Positions 36,776 through 46,143 are shown, numbered from the stretch's first letter. The stretch is DNA of 64,000 nucleotides from Mangrovibrevibacter kandeliae (GCF_024519155.1 NZ_JANIFJ010000001.1:806001-870000); one strand, 5' to 3'. A program made the numbers and translations. The notes: generated by a model from the sequence alone, not told the origin.

Positions 36776-37516
36776 ATGCTTGAGCTGGATGGTAGGCGGG
36801 CTCTCGTTACGGGTGGCTCGCGCGGCATCGGGGCGGCCATCGCGTTGGCGCTGGCTGAGAAGGGTGCTGACGTTGCGATTACCTTCGACCGGTCGGCGGA
36901 TCGCGCGGCGGCGGTTGTTCGGGCGATCGAGGCGATGGGGCGCAGGGGCTTCGCCTTGCAGGCGAACAGCGTCGATCCCGCGGCGATCAAACGTTCGGTC
37001 GACGAGGCGGCTCGGCTGCTCGGCGGGCTCAACATTCTCGTCAACAACGCCGCCATCGCGCTCTACGACACCATCGCCGAGTTCAAGGCAGAGGATATCG
37101 ACGCGCTGCTGGCGGTGAACGTGCGCTCGCCGATCCTCGCCGCGCAGGCGGCGATCCCGCATCTGCCGGCGGGCGGGCGCATCGTCAGCATCGGGTCGGC
37201 GGGCGCCGATCGCATCGTCGGGGTGACCGGCACGGTGTACTTCATGACGAAGTCGGCGCTGCAGTCGTTCACCCGCGGGCTGGCCCGGGAACTGGGACCG
37301 CGCGACATCACGGTCAACCTCGTGCAGCCGGGTTCCACCGACACCGACATGAACCCGGCCAACGGCGAGTTCGCGGACTTCCAGCGCAGCCTCATCCCGC
37401 TCGGGCGCTACGGCGAGCCAGCCGACGTCGCGGCGGCCGTCGCCTTCCTCGCGACTCCGGCGGCCCGGCAGATCACGGGAACCATCCTCACGGTGGACGG
37501 CGGCGCGGTGGCCTGA
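36776..37516 (+). CDS. SDR-family oxidoreductase (TetR-controlled)
   Basis: Classical short-chain dehydrogenase of 246 residues. The cofactor loop TGGSRGIG is at 12-19, NNAA at 90-93, and the catalytic Tyr155 and Lys159 are in the YxxxK motif, with Ser138 or Ser141 as the third residue. The C-terminus TGTILTVDGG is typical of 3-oxoacyl-reductase-like members. The residue pattern after the second strand (FDRSAD) lacks a strongly acidic end, which suggests NADPH. ATG 36776 is preceded by GGGGTGATGGA. It is divergent from the TetR gene with an operator-like palindrome between them. Substrate unknown. Confidence 0.9.
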   Translation: MLELDGRRALVTGGSRGIGAAIALALAEKGADVAITFDRSADRAAAVVRAIEAMGRRGFALQANSVDPAAIKRSVDEAARLLGGLNILVNNAAIALYDTIAEFKAEDIDALLAVNVRSPILAAQAAIPHLPAGGRIVSIGSAGADRIVGVTGTVYFMTKSALQSFTRGLARELGPRDITVNLVQPGSTDTDMNPANGEFADFQRSLIPLGRYGEPADVAAAVAFLATPAARQITGTILTVDGGAVA

Positions 37517-37618
37517 GCAAGCGACGAAGCCGAGGCCATCCTGCGGATACCGGGATCGGCATCGACCTTCGGGCGATGGTGTCGGCGGCCGTTGCGACCG
37601 GCCTCGGCCGGCTCGACC

Positions 37619-38362
37619 TCACTCCGGCTCGCGATACGTCCGGAAGCGGTTCTCGCGCACGTCGAAGAGCTGGCCGGTCTCGGTCAGCTCGGGATAGGCG
37701 AGGGGGAGGATCCTGGCCGCGACCTCCTTGGCGGTCGGCAGCGTCTTCGGATCCTCGCCGGGCATTGCCTGTGCCCGCATGGCGGTGCGGGTGGCTCCGG
37801 GGTTCACCGAGTTCACCCGCAGCGGCAGGCTCTGCGTCTCGTTCGCCCAGGAGCGCACCAGCGCCTCCACCGCAGCCTTCGACGCGGCATAGAGCGACCA
37901 GAAGGCCCGGGCGCTGTGGGCGGCGCCCGAGGACATGACGATCGCCCGTCCGGCGTCGGAGCGGCGCAGCAGCGGGTCGACCGAACGGATCAGCCGCCAG
38001 GTGGAGGTGACGTTGACCGTCATGGTCTTCTCGAAGGTCTTCGCCTCGATGTGGCCGATCGGCGCCAGCACGCCGAGCAGGCCGGCATTGGCGACGAGGA
38101 TGTCGAGCTTTTCCCAGCGCTCCGCGATGGCGCCGCCGAGCCGGTCGATGCCGGCCATGTCGGTGAGGTCGAGCGGCACCAGTGTGGCGCTGCCGGCGCC
38201 GCCTGCGCGGATGGCGTCGTCCAGTTCCTCGAGCCCGCCGACGGTGCGCGCGACGGCGACGACATGCGCGCCTTCGGCCGCCAGCTGCCGGGCGATCTGG
38301 TAGCCGATGCCGCGCGAGGCGCCGGTGACGAGCGCGACGCGACCGTCGAGGCGGCCCGTCAC
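37619..38362 (-). CDS. SDR-family oxidoreductase, last gene of the purF operon
   Basis: Short-chain dehydrogenase of 247 residues with TGASRGIG at 13-20, NAG at 92-94 and catalytic Tyr158/Lys162 with Ser144 or Ser145 (VMSSGAAHS). It begins with GTG overlapping the purF stop (GTGA), so it is translated together with purF. The same pairing of an SDR with purF occurs in other alphaproteobacteria. No step of purine synthesis needs it, so its presence there is unexplained. The C-terminus differs from FabG-type proteins (LFDVRENRFRTYREPE), which suggests another substrate. Confidence 0.9.
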   Translation of the reverse strand: MTGRLDGRVALVTGASRGIGYQIARQLAAEGAHVVAVARTVGGLEELDDAIRAGGAGSATLVPLDLTDMAGIDRLGGAIAERWEKLDILVANAGLLGVLAPIGHIEAKTFEKTMTVNVTSTWRLIRSVDPLLRRSDAGRAIVMSSGAAHSARAFWSLYAASKAAVEALVRSWANETQSLPLRVNSVNPGATRTAMRAQAMPGEDPKTLPTAKEVAARILPLAYPELTETGQLFDVRENRFRTYREPE

Positions 38363-39819
38363 AAAGCGCCTCCGAGCACCGAGAGCGGGCGCACGTTGTC
38401 TGCGCCGTCGAGATCGGTGAGGGCGGTCGGGTAGTCGCCGGTGAAGCAGGCGTCGCAGAACTGCGGCGCGACCGGGTTGCGGCCCGGCTCATTGACGGCA
38501 CGATAGAGCCCGTCGATCGACAGGAAGCCGAGCGAATCGACCTGGATGAACTCGGCCATCTCCTCGATCGACATGCGCGAGGCGAGGAGCTTGGTCTTTT
38601 CGGGCGTGTCGACCCCGTAGAAGCAGGAGGCGCGCGTCGGCGGGGAGGCGATGCGCATGTGCACCTCCTTGGCGCCGGCGTCGCGCACCATCTGCACGAT
38701 CTTCTGCGAGGTGGTGCCGCGCACGATGGAATCGTCGACGAGGATCACCCGCTTGCCCTCGATCACGTCGCGGTTGGCGTTGTGCTTCAGCTTCACGCCC
38801 ATGTGGCGGATCGAGTCGGTCGGCTGGATGAAGGTGCGGCCGACATAGTGGTTGCGGATGATGCCGAGCTCGAAGGGCAGGCCCGCCTCCTGGGCGTAGC
38901 CGATCGCCGCCGGAACGCCGGAATCCGGCACGGGCACCACGATGTCGGCCGTCTCCTGGCTCTCGCGGGCGAGCTCGGCGCCGATCCGCTTGCGGATCTC
39001 GTAGACGTTGCGCCCTTCGACGCTCGAATCCGGCCGCGCGAAATAGACATACTCGAAGATGCAGAAGCGCGGGCGGCGCTTCTGGAAGGGGAACAGGCTC
39101 TCGATGCCGTCCTCGGTGACGACGACCATCTCGCCTGGCTGGACGTCGCGCACGAAGCTGGCGCCGATGATGTCGAGGGCGCAGGTCTCCGAGGCGAGGA
39201 TCGTGGCGCCCTCGAACTCGCCGATCACCAGCGGGCGGATGCCGAGCGGATCGCGCACGCCGATCATCTTCTTCGGCGTCATGCCGACCAGCGAGAAGGC
39301 ACCCTCGAGGCGCGATAGCGCGTCGATCAGCTTGTCGTTGAAGTGGCGGGCCGCACTGGTGGCGACGAGGTGCAGGATCGTCTCGGTGTCGGAGGTCGAC
39401 GAGAAGATCGAGCCGCGCCGCTGCAACTCGCGCTGCACGGTCAGCGCGTTGGTGATGTTGCCGTTGTGGGCGACGGCAAACCCGCCGGCCGACAACTCGG
39501 CGAAGAAGGGCTGGACGTTGCGCAGACCGCCGCCGCCGGTGGTGGCGTAGCGGGTGTGGCCGATGGCGACCTCGCCGGGGAGACGCTCGAGCACCGCCTG
39601 CTTGGTGAAGGTGTCGCCGATGAGGCCCGAATGGCGCTCGACGTGAAATTGCGCGCCGTCGTAGGAGACGATACCCGCCGCCTCCTGACCCCGGTGCTGG
39701 AGCGAGTGCAGCCCCAGCGTCACGAGCGCGGCGGCATCCGCCCGCTTGAAGATCCCGAAGACGCCGCACTCTTCATGAAGCGTGTCGTCGTCCGCTGCGC
39801 CGAAAGGCGTTTCGTCCAT
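38359..39819 (-). CDS. purF: Amidophosphoribosyltransferase (purine synthesis, first step)
   Basis: Commits PRPP to purine synthesis by transferring ammonia from glutamine. The protein is 486 residues from ATG 39819 (MDETPFGAA). The N-terminal Ntn glutaminase has its catalytic cysteine at Cys18 in EECGVFGIF, so a propeptide of 17 residues would be removed as in the Bacillus-type enzyme. The PRPP loop reads VILVDDSIVRGTTSQ. C-terminal FCDACFTGDYP carries two of the four cysteines that bind the 4Fe-4S cluster of Bacillus-type PurF, so an oxygen-labile cluster is likely. It follows cvpA on the same strand with a 150-base gap. Confidence 0.97.
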   Translation of the reverse strand: MDETPFGAADDDTLHEECGVFGIFKRADAAALVTLGLHSLQHRGQEAAGIVSYDGAQFHVERHSGLIGDTFTKQAVLERLPGEVAIGHTRYATTGGGGLRNVQPFFAELSAGGFAVAHNGNITNALTVQRELQRRGSIFSSTSDTETILHLVATSAARHFNDKLIDALSRLEGAFSLVGMTPKKMIGVRDPLGIRPLVIGEFEGATILASETCALDIIGASFVRDVQPGEMVVVTEDGIESLFPFQKRRPRFCIFEYVYFARPDSSVEGRNVYEIRKRIGAELARESQETADIVVPVPDSGVPAAIGYAQEAGLPFELGIIRNHYVGRTFIQPTDSIRHMGVKLKHNANRDVIEGKRVILVDDSIVRGTTSQKIVQMVRDAGAKEVHMRIASPPTRASCFYGVDTPEKTKLLASRMSIEEMAEFIQVDSLGFLSIDGLYRAVNEPGRNPVAPQFCDACFTGDYPTALTDLDGADNVRPLSVLGGAL

Positions 39820-39969
39820 CAGGTCACTCGGTTGCGTCGGCAGGAATACCGTCGGTGCACATACGGACGGCAAGGTCCGCATTCAATATACCGCAATGCT
39901 GCCGAAATCACGAAGAAACTCGGTCAAATCCACCGTCAAGCGCCAGCCGCGGGCGACCGGCCGGAGGCC

Positions 39970-40599
39970 TCAATCGGCCGGCGCCTCGTCGGGATCTTCC
40001 GAACCCTGGATGGCGTCCTCGATGCTGGACGGCGCACTCGCCGCCGGCGCGTCGCCGGTCTCGGCGGGCGGCGAGGCCGTCTCGCTCCCCGGCTCGCGGA
40101 ATCGATCGAGGATCGCCTCCTCGGGGTTGTCCGGGAGCGCGGCGACGAGCTTCTGGCCGAGATCGTCGAGCAGCGGCTTGGAGCGCGACTGGGCGATCCA
40201 GGCCGGCTGGTTCTGCGGCGCCAGCCAGTTGAAGAACAGCATCGCGACGACCACGAGGAGCAGGCCACGCGCCGCGCCGAAGATGAAGCCGAGCGTCCGG
40301 TCGAGCGCGCCGACACGGCTGTCGATGATGAAGTCCGCGATCCGCAGGGTGATGAAGGAGACGACGATCAGCGTGACGACGAAGATCGCCAGCGCCGCAG
40401 CGGCCATCGCGACCTTCTCGTTGTGGATATAGGGCTGAACGTACGGCGTCAGCGGCGCGTAGAAGAGGTACGCCGCGGCTGCGGCCGCCACCCACGAGAC
40501 CACCGACAGCACCTCGCGCGAAAAGCCGCGCACCATCGCCAGCAGCGCCGAGATCAGCATGATGCCGATGAGGATCGCGTCAAGAAGCGTGATGGTCAT
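39970..40599 (-). CDS. cvpA: CvpA family inner-membrane protein
   Basis: Membrane protein of 209 residues with four predicted helices (about 5-23, 30-47, 63-86 and 103-125), in the standard CvpA arrangement, including SRVGALDRTLGFIFGAARGLLL. The last 70 residues are a disordered Pro/Ala/Glu-rich cytoplasmic or periplasmic tail, longer than in E. coli. CvpA is linked to envelope stress and bile or colicin V phenotypes; its molecular role is not settled. It lies between radA and purF, as in most alphaproteobacteria. Confidence 0.92.
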   Translation of the reverse strand: MTITLLDAILIGIMLISALLAMVRGFSREVLSVVSWVAAAAAAYLFYAPLTPYVQPYIHNEKVAMAAAALAIFVVTLIVVSFITLRIADFIIDSRVGALDRTLGFIFGAARGLLLVVVAMLFFNWLAPQNQPAWIAQSRSKPLLDDLGQKLVAALPDNPEEAILDRFREPGSETASPPAETGDAPAASAPSSIEDAIQGSEDPDEAPAD

Positions 40600-40677
40600 C
40601 GCACTCGAACCCTTTTACCGACGCTGCCTGCGGACCGTTCGTCTGCCTGCGATCTACACCCGTCCGGCGCGGCGAAA

Positions 40678-42060
40678 TCAAGAGCGGCCCTCGCCGCCGG
40701 CGACCGCCGCGACGAGATGCGGCAAGGTCTCGATCTCGTGGGTGAGGACATCGCGGCTCTTGGGAAGATCGCTGCCCGCCGACGGCAGAACCGCCCGCTG
40801 GAACCCGAGCTTCACCGCCTCCTTCAGGCGCTGTGCAGCATGCGCGACCGGCCGGACGGCGCCGGACAGGCTGATTTCGCCGAAATAGACGCAATCGGGA
40901 GGCAGGGCAAGGCCGCTGAGGGACGAGACGAGGGCTGCCGCGACCGCAAGGTCGGCCGCCGGCTCGCTGATGCGAAACCCGCCGGCGACATTGAGATAGA
41001 CGTCGTGCTGGCCGAGGCGTACGCCACAATGCGCCTCCAGGACGGCGAGCACCATTGCCAGGCGCGCCCCGTCCCAGCCGATCACCGCGCGGCGCGGCGT
41101 GCCGAGCGCGGTCGGCGCGACCAGCGCCTGGATCTCCACCAGCACCGGCCGCGTGCCCTCCATGCCGGCAAAGACCGCGGCACCCGGCGCCTTGTCGTTG
41201 CGCTCGCCGAGGAAGAGCTCGGACGGGTTCTGCACCTCGCGCAGGCCGATGTCGCTCATCTCGAAGACGCCGATCTCGTCGGTCGGCCCGAAGCGGTTCT
41301 TCACGGTTCGGAGGATGCGATAGTGATGGCCGCCTTCGCCCTCGAAGTAGAGGACGCCGTCGACCATGTGCTCGACGACGCGCGGGCCGGCGATCTGCCC
41401 TTCCTTGGTCACGTGGCCGACGAGGATCACCGCCGCGCCGCTCGCCTTGGCGTAGCGGATGAGCATCTGCACGCCGCTGCGCACCTGCGTCACCGTGCCG
41501 GGCGCCGAGTCGGCGAGATCCGACCAGAGGGTCTGGATCGAGTCGATGATGACGAGATCCGGCCGGCGATCCTCCGCGAGGGTGGCGAGGATGTCCTCGA
41601 CGTTGGTCTCGGCCATCAGGAGGACGCCGCTGGAGGCGGCACCGAGCCGCTGCGCCCGCAGCCGCACCTGCGCCACCGCCTCCTCGCCGGAGACGTAGAC
41701 GACGCGGTGGCCGTTGCGGTCGAGCGCGGCCGCGGCCTGCATCAGGAGCGTCGACTTGCCGATGCCGGGGTCGCCGCCGACCAGCAGTGCCGAGCCGCGC
41801 ACGATGCCGCCGCCCGTCGCCCGGTCGAGCTCGCCGATTCCCGACACGATGCGCGGTGCCTCCTCGAGCTCGCCCGACAGCGGCAGCAGCGAGGCGACGC
41901 GGCCCTTGCGCCGGGCGCGGGCCGGCCCGCCGCCGATGCCGCCCGCGGCGTTCTCCTCGACGATGGTGTTCCACTCGCCGCAGGCGTCGCACTTGCCCTG
42001 CCAGCGCGTGTAGACCGCTCCGCAGTTCTGGCAGATGAAGGAGGTCTTCGTTTTGGCCAC
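40678..42060 (-). CDS. radA: DNA repair protein RadA (Sms)
   Basis: Recombination ATPase of 460 residues that drives branch migration. The zinc finger has Cys10, Cys13, Cys24 and Cys27; Walker A GDPGIGKS is at 96-103; the RadA-specific motif KNRFGPT is near residue 254; and the C-terminal third is the Lon-protease-like domain without protease activity. I chose the GTG at 42060 (MAKTKTSFICQNCG), which matches the family start and leaves 2 bases after the alr stop; a GTG at 42072 would overlap alr. Part of the dnaB-alr-radA-cvpA-purF run. Confidence 0.96.
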   Translation of the reverse strand: MAKTKTSFICQNCGAVYTRWQGKCDACGEWNTIVEENAAGGIGGGPARARRKGRVASLLPLSGELEEAPRIVSGIGELDRATGGGIVRGSALLVGGDPGIGKSTLLMQAAAALDRNGHRVVYVSGEEAVAQVRLRAQRLGAASSGVLLMAETNVEDILATLAEDRRPDLVIIDSIQTLWSDLADSAPGTVTQVRSGVQMLIRYAKASGAAVILVGHVTKEGQIAGPRVVEHMVDGVLYFEGEGGHHYRILRTVKNRFGPTDEIGVFEMSDIGLREVQNPSELFLGERNDKAPGAAVFAGMEGTRPVLVEIQALVAPTALGTPRRAVIGWDGARLAMVLAVLEAHCGVRLGQHDVYLNVAGGFRISEPAADLAVAAALVSSLSGLALPPDCVYFGEISLSGAVRPVAHAAQRLKEAVKLGFQRAVLPSAGSDLPKSRDVLTHEIETLPHLVAAVAGGEGRS

Positions 42061-42062
42061 TG

Positions 42063-43232
42063 TCAGTTCCACTGCCGGCGCACGCGCGGCCCCAGCCCGG
42101 TCAGCAGCTCGTATGCAATGGTGCCGGCGCTCGCCGCGACCGCGTCGACCGGGACGTTCGCCCCAAACAGCTCGACGCTATCGCCGGGCGTCACCGCGCC
42201 AGGCGGCAGGTCGGTCACGTCGATCAGCGTCAGGTCCATCGACACGCGCCCCAGCACCGGAACGTGCCGGCCGGCCACGAAGGCCATCGCGCCAGGCCTC
42301 GACTCTCGCATCGGCACGCCGGCGCCCGAGGCCGCGCGCGGGTAGCCGTCGGCATAGCCGATGCCGATCGTGGCGATGCGGGTGTCGCGATCGAGCGGCG
42401 CGGCCGCGCCGTAGCCGGCGGCCTCGCCGGCGTTTGCGGTGCGCACCTGCAGGACGGTGGCCGTCAGCGTCGCGACCGGGCGCAGCCGGCCGTCGGACGC
42501 CGGGCCGGCATGGCCGCCATAGAGCGCGATGCCGGGCCGGGTGAGGTCGAAGCCGTAGTCCGCGCCGCGGAAGGCGCCAGCGGAATTCGCCAGCGAGCGC
42601 GGCACGTCGGGGAACAGCGCCGCCAGCTCGAGAAACCGCCGCCGCTGAGCCTCGCTCTGGCCCGTCGGCTCGTCGGCCGAGGCGAGGTGGCTCATCACCA
42701 GCGACAGCTCGAGCGACCCGTCGGTGACCAATGCCGCGGCGGCTTCGGCATCGCGGCGGTCGAGGCCGAGCCGGTTCATGCCGGATTCCACCTGCAGCGC
42801 CGCCGGCGCGCGCGTGCCGGCCTCGCGCAGGCCCTCGCGCCATACCGCGACATCCTCCGGCGTCGAGAGCACCGGCGTCAGACCGAATTCGAGCAGTGTC
42901 GGCACGGCCGGCGCGTCGAGGCCCTGCAGGACGAAGATGCGAATTCCGCTGCGCGCGTGCGAGCCTTCATGCGCGGAGGCGAGCGCCTCGCGCACCGCTG
43001 CGCCCTCCGAGGCCCAGGCGGTGAAGAAGTCGCGGCAGCCGGCGGCGGCGAGCGAACGCGCCACCTCGGCGGCGCCAAGGCCGTAGCCGTCGGCCTTGAC
43101 CGCGGCGCCGGTTCGGGCCTGCGGCTGCAAAGCGGCGAGGGCGCGCCAGTTCGCCTCCAGCGCGCCGCGGTCGATCGTGACGACGGACTGGCGGTCGGAG
43201 CGCACCCGGGCCGGCACGAAAAGGCTCGACAT
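42063..43232 (-). CDS. alr: Alanine racemase
   Basis: PLP enzyme of 389 residues that makes D-alanine for peptidoglycan. The cofactor lysine lies in AAVKADGYGLG near residue 43, and the second catalytic residue, the Tyr of the C-terminal beta domain, is in the segment IGIGYADGYPRA. The C-terminal RVSMDLTLIDVT block is typical. The ATG at 43232 is 5 bases past the dnaB stop; longer in-frame reading into dnaB is implausible. The Alr/DadX distinction cannot be made from sequence alone, but the position next to dnaB argues for the biosynthetic enzyme. Confidence 0.95.
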   Translation of the reverse strand: MSSLFVPARVRSDRQSVVTIDRGALEANWRALAALQPQARTGAAVKADGYGLGAAEVARSLAAAGCRDFFTAWASEGAAVREALASAHEGSHARSGIRIFVLQGLDAPAVPTLLEFGLTPVLSTPEDVAVWREGLREAGTRAPAALQVESGMNRLGLDRRDAEAAAALVTDGSLELSLVMSHLASADEPTGQSEAQRRRFLELAALFPDVPRSLANSAGAFRGADYGFDLTRPGIALYGGHAGPASDGRLRPVATLTATVLQVRTANAGEAAGYGAAAPLDRDTRIATIGIGYADGYPRAASGAGVPMRESRPGAMAFVAGRHVPVLGRVSMDLTLIDVTDLPPGAVTPGDSVELFGANVPVDAVAASAGTIAYELLTGLGPRVRRQWN

Positions 43233-43237
43233 CACCG

Positions 43238-44725
43238 CTACTCGAAGCGCTCGGGCAGGTAGCTGTCGTCGGCGAGGTCGCTGAAGCGCGTGTACTCGGC
43301 CTGGAAGGCGAGGGGGATCGTCCCGGTCGGTCCGTGCCGCTGCTTGGCGATGATCACCTCGGCCTTGCCGCGCGCCTCGTTCATCGCCTGCTCCCACTTC
43401 AGGTGCTCGTCGGTGCCGGGCTTCGGCTCGCGGTTGGAGAGGTAGTACTCGTCGCGATAGACGAAGAGCACGACGTCGGCGTCCTGCTCGATCGAGCCGG
43501 ACTCGCGCAGGTCGGCGAGCTGCGGACGCTTGTCCTCGCGCGCCTCGACCTGGCGCGACAGCTGGGACAGCGCGATGATCGGGACGTTCAGCTCCTTCGC
43601 CAGCGCCTTCAGGCCCGTGGTGATCTCGGTGATCTCCTGCACGCGGTTCTGGGCCGAGGCTTTGGACGAGCCCTGCATCAGCTGAACGTAGTCGATCACC
43701 ATCACGTCGAGGCCGCGCTGGCGCTTCAGGCGCCGGGCGCGCGCGGCGAGCTGGGCGATCGAGATGCCGCCGGTCTGGTCGATGTAGAGCGGCAGCCGCT
43801 GCATGGTCTCCGAGCAGGCGACGAGCTTGACGAGCTCCTGATCGTTGATGTTACCGCGCCGGATCTTCGAGGAGGAGATCTCGGTCTGCTCCGAGATGAT
43901 GCGGGTGGCGAGCTGCTCGGCCGACATTTCGAGGCTGAAGAAGGCGACGACGCCGCCATTGCGTGCCTTGTAGCTGCCGTCCGCCTGCTCGGCCGGCTCG
44001 TAGGCGGCGGCGATGTTGAAGGCGATGTTGGTGGCCAGCGAGGTCTTGCCCATCGCCGGTCGGCCCGCGAGGATGATGAGGTCGGAGGACTGCAGACCGC
44101 CGAGCCGCCGGTCCATCTCCATGATGCCGGTGGAGGTGCCGGACAGGCCGCCGTCGCGATCCTTGGCGGCGGTCGCCATCTGCACCGCCAGCGTCACGGC
44201 GTCGGTGAAGGACTGAAATCCGCCGTCGTAGCGGCCGGTCTCGGCGAGCGCGAAGAGCGAGCGCTCGGCTTCCTCGATCTGCTGCTTCGGCTCCATGTCG
44301 AGCGGCGCGTCGAAGGCGACGTTGACCATGTCCTCGCCGATGCGGATCAGCGAACGACGCAGCGCGAGGTCGTAGATCGCGCGGCCGTAGTCGGCCGAGT
44401 TGATGATCGTCGTCGCCTCGGCCGCGAGGCGCGCGAGATACTGCGCGACCGTCAGGTCGCCGACCCGGTCCTTCGCCGGCAGGAAGGTCTTGATCGTGAC
44501 CGGGTTGGCGATCTTGCCCATCCGGATCATCTCGGAGGTCTTGGCGAAGATCTCCCGGTGCAGCGGATCGAAGAAGTGGTCGGGCTTCAGGAAGTCGTGG
44601 ACGACGTAGTAGGCGTCGTTGTTGACGAGCATCGCGCCGAGCAGCGCCTGCTCGGCCTCGATGTTGCTCGGGGCCTCGCGATAGAGCTGCTGCTCCTCCT
44701 CGAACTTGCGCGCCGCCTCGGCCAT
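43238..44725 (-). CDS. dnaB: Replicative DNA helicase DnaB
   Basis: Hexameric 5'-3' helicase at the replication fork, 495 residues. The N-terminal primase-interacting domain starts with REAPSNIEAEQALLGAML; the RecA-like motor has Walker A GRPAMGKT at 221-228, Walker B in LDVMVIDYVQLM and the arginine-finger region in the final ESGSIEQDADVV part. There is no intein. The ATG has GGAG upstream. Promoter and DnaA-box-like repeats lie in the 150-base gap before it. It heads the operon running to purF and the SDR. Confidence 0.97.
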   Translation of the reverse strand: MAEAARKFEEEQQLYREAPSNIEAEQALLGAMLVNNDAYYVVHDFLKPDHFFDPLHREIFAKTSEMIRMGKIANPVTIKTFLPAKDRVGDLTVAQYLARLAAEATTIINSADYGRAIYDLALRRSLIRIGEDMVNVAFDAPLDMEPKQQIEEAERSLFALAETGRYDGGFQSFTDAVTLAVQMATAAKDRDGGLSGTSTGIMEMDRRLGGLQSSDLIILAGRPAMGKTSLATNIAFNIAAAYEPAEQADGSYKARNGGVVAFFSLEMSAEQLATRIISEQTEISSSKIRRGNINDQELVKLVACSETMQRLPLYIDQTGGISIAQLAARARRLKRQRGLDVMVIDYVQLMQGSSKASAQNRVQEITEITTGLKALAKELNVPIIALSQLSRQVEAREDKRPQLADLRESGSIEQDADVVLFVYRDEYYLSNREPKPGTDEHLKWEQAMNEARGKAEVIIAKQRHGPTGTIPLAFQAEYTRFSDLADDSYLPERFE

Positions 44726-44818
44726 GCCGTCTCCTGGAACAAAAGGTGAATATACCTTATACAGGAGCAGGCGAGTCGATCAAAGCGCGATGACGACAGC
44801 CGGGCTGCGGGCTCGGCC

Positions 44819-44862
44819 GTCCACAGCTTGTCCACAGCCGCGAGCGGGGACTGCGGGGATAA
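44819..44862. promoter_or_regulatory. DnaA-box-like sequences upstream of dnaB
   Basis: The direct repeat GTCCACAGC occurs at 44819-44827 and 44830-44838; the second copy is part of TTGTCCACA (44828-44836), one base from the DnaA box TTATCCACA. CGGGGATAA at 44854-44862 differs at two bases from the reverse box TGTGGATAA. They lie 94 to 137 bases upstream of dnaB. DnaA may act here as a transcription regulator. This is not claimed to be an origin. Confidence 0.35.
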
Positions 44863-44877
44863 GTTCGCCGGCCCGCT

Positions 44878-46143
44878 TCACTCGGCGGCGTGACACAGCT
44901 CCAGAGCCGGCGAACGCTGCTCGGCCTCGCGCAGCTTCGCCTCGGCCTCGATCATGTAGTCGCGGGTGAGCGGCAGGACGTCGTTGCGCTTGGTGAGCTG
45001 GATCTGGAAGACCATCATTTCCTGCCAGCGGAAGGAGGTCTCCGATGCCGCGAGGTAGAACTCCCACATCCGGCAGAAGCGCTCGTCGTAGATGGCCTTC
45101 GCTTCGTCCCGTCTTGCCTCGAAACGCTCGCGCCAGTTCTTGAGCGTCTCCGCGTAGTGCAGGCGCAGGATCTCGATGTCGGTCATCATCAGGCCCGACT
45201 CCTCGATGATCGGCGTCACCTCCGACAGCGACGGGATGTAACCGCCGGGGAAGATGTACTTGGCGATGAAGGCATTGGTGTTGGCCGGCGGGCCGAAGCG
45301 CCCGATCGAGTGCAGCACCATGACCCCGTTGCGGTCGAGGAGCCGAGCCGCCTGGCGGAAGAAGTCGCGGTAGAACTCGCGCCCGACATGCTCGAACATC
45401 CCGACCGAGACGATGCGGTCGAAGGGCCCCTCCGTCTTGCGGTAGTCCTCGATCTTGAAGGTTGCGCGGTCCGCGAGCCCGGCGTCGGCGGCCCGCTGGT
45501 TGGCCAGCTTGAACTGCTCGTCCGACAGCGTGATGCCGGTCACGTCGGCCTCGCAATGGTCGGCCAGGTAAAGCCCGAGCCCGCCCCAGCCGCAGCCGAT
45601 GTCGAGCGTCTTCAGCGCCGGCCGGTCCATGTAGAGCTTGGCGGCGATGTGCCGCTTCTTGGCGAGCTGCGCCTCGTCGAGCGTCGCGTCCGGCGTTTCG
45701 AAATAGGCGCAGGAATACTGCCGGTCGATGTCGAGGAAGAGGTCGTAGAGCTCCGACGACAGGTCGTAGTGGTGCTGCACGTTGCTGCGCGCGCGCATCG
45801 GCGTGTTGTTCTGGATGTGCCGGCGATAGAGCAGGCGCAGCCGCTCGATCGCGCGCATCCAGCTTTCGGTGGCGGCGTCGTTGCCGGCATTCTCGAAGAC
45901 GAGGGCGAGGACGTCGTAGATCGATCCCTTCAGCAGGTCGACCTCACCGTCCATGTAGCGCTCGCCGAACTGCAGCGCCGGATTGGTGGCGATGCGACGC
46001 TCGGCCGATTTGGTCTTGATGTGGATGTGGACGGGCTCACCGCCGCCGTCACCGAATTCCGTCGTCTGCCCCGCCGCGTCCGTGATGATCATCGTTCCCT
46101 TGGTGATGAGACGGGTGACGTAGAACTTCAGAAGGGCATTCAT
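44878..46143 (-). CDS. cfa: Cyclopropane-fatty-acyl-phospholipid synthase
   Basis: SAM-dependent enzyme of 421 residues that adds a methylene across double bonds of membrane lipid chains, protecting against acid and stationary-phase stress. Motif NVQHHYDLSSELYDLFLD near 121-138 followed by YSCAYF at 143-148 is diagnostic, and the SAM-binding loop LDIGCGWGGLG is at 180-190. The bicarbonate-site Glu is in FEHVGREFY. ATG 46143 follows GGAG. A related mycolic-acid-type methyltransferase is unlikely given the motifs. It is separated from rplI by a terminator. Confidence 0.93.
   Translation of the reverse strand: MNALLKFYVTRLITKGTMIITDAAGQTTEFGDGGGEPVHIHIKTKSAERRIATNPALQFGERYMDGEVDLLKGSIYDVLALVFENAGNDAATESWMRAIERLRLLYRRHIQNNTPMRARSNVQHHYDLSSELYDLFLDIDRQYSCAYFETPDATLDEAQLAKKRHIAAKLYMDRPALKTLDIGCGWGGLGLYLADHCEADVTGITLSDEQFKLANQRAADAGLADRATFKIEDYRKTEGPFDRIVSVGMFEHVGREFYRDFFRQAARLLDRNGVMVLHSIGRFGPPANTNAFIAKYIFPGGYIPSLSEVTPIIEESGLMMTDIEILRLHYAETLKNWRERFEARRDEAKAIYDERFCRMWEFYLAASETSFRWQEMMVFQIQLTKRNDVLPLTRDYMIEAEAKLREAEQRSPALELCHAAE

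Noticed and set aside
39343-42345. A 1,000-codon open frame on the plus strand
   Set aside because: It is antisense to purF, cvpA and radA, all of which have clear motifs. Composition is that of a shadow frame.
44726-44877. Replication origin beside dnaB
   Set aside because: One good and two weak DnaA-like boxes, no AT-rich unwinding tract, no dnaA, hemE or parAB nearby.
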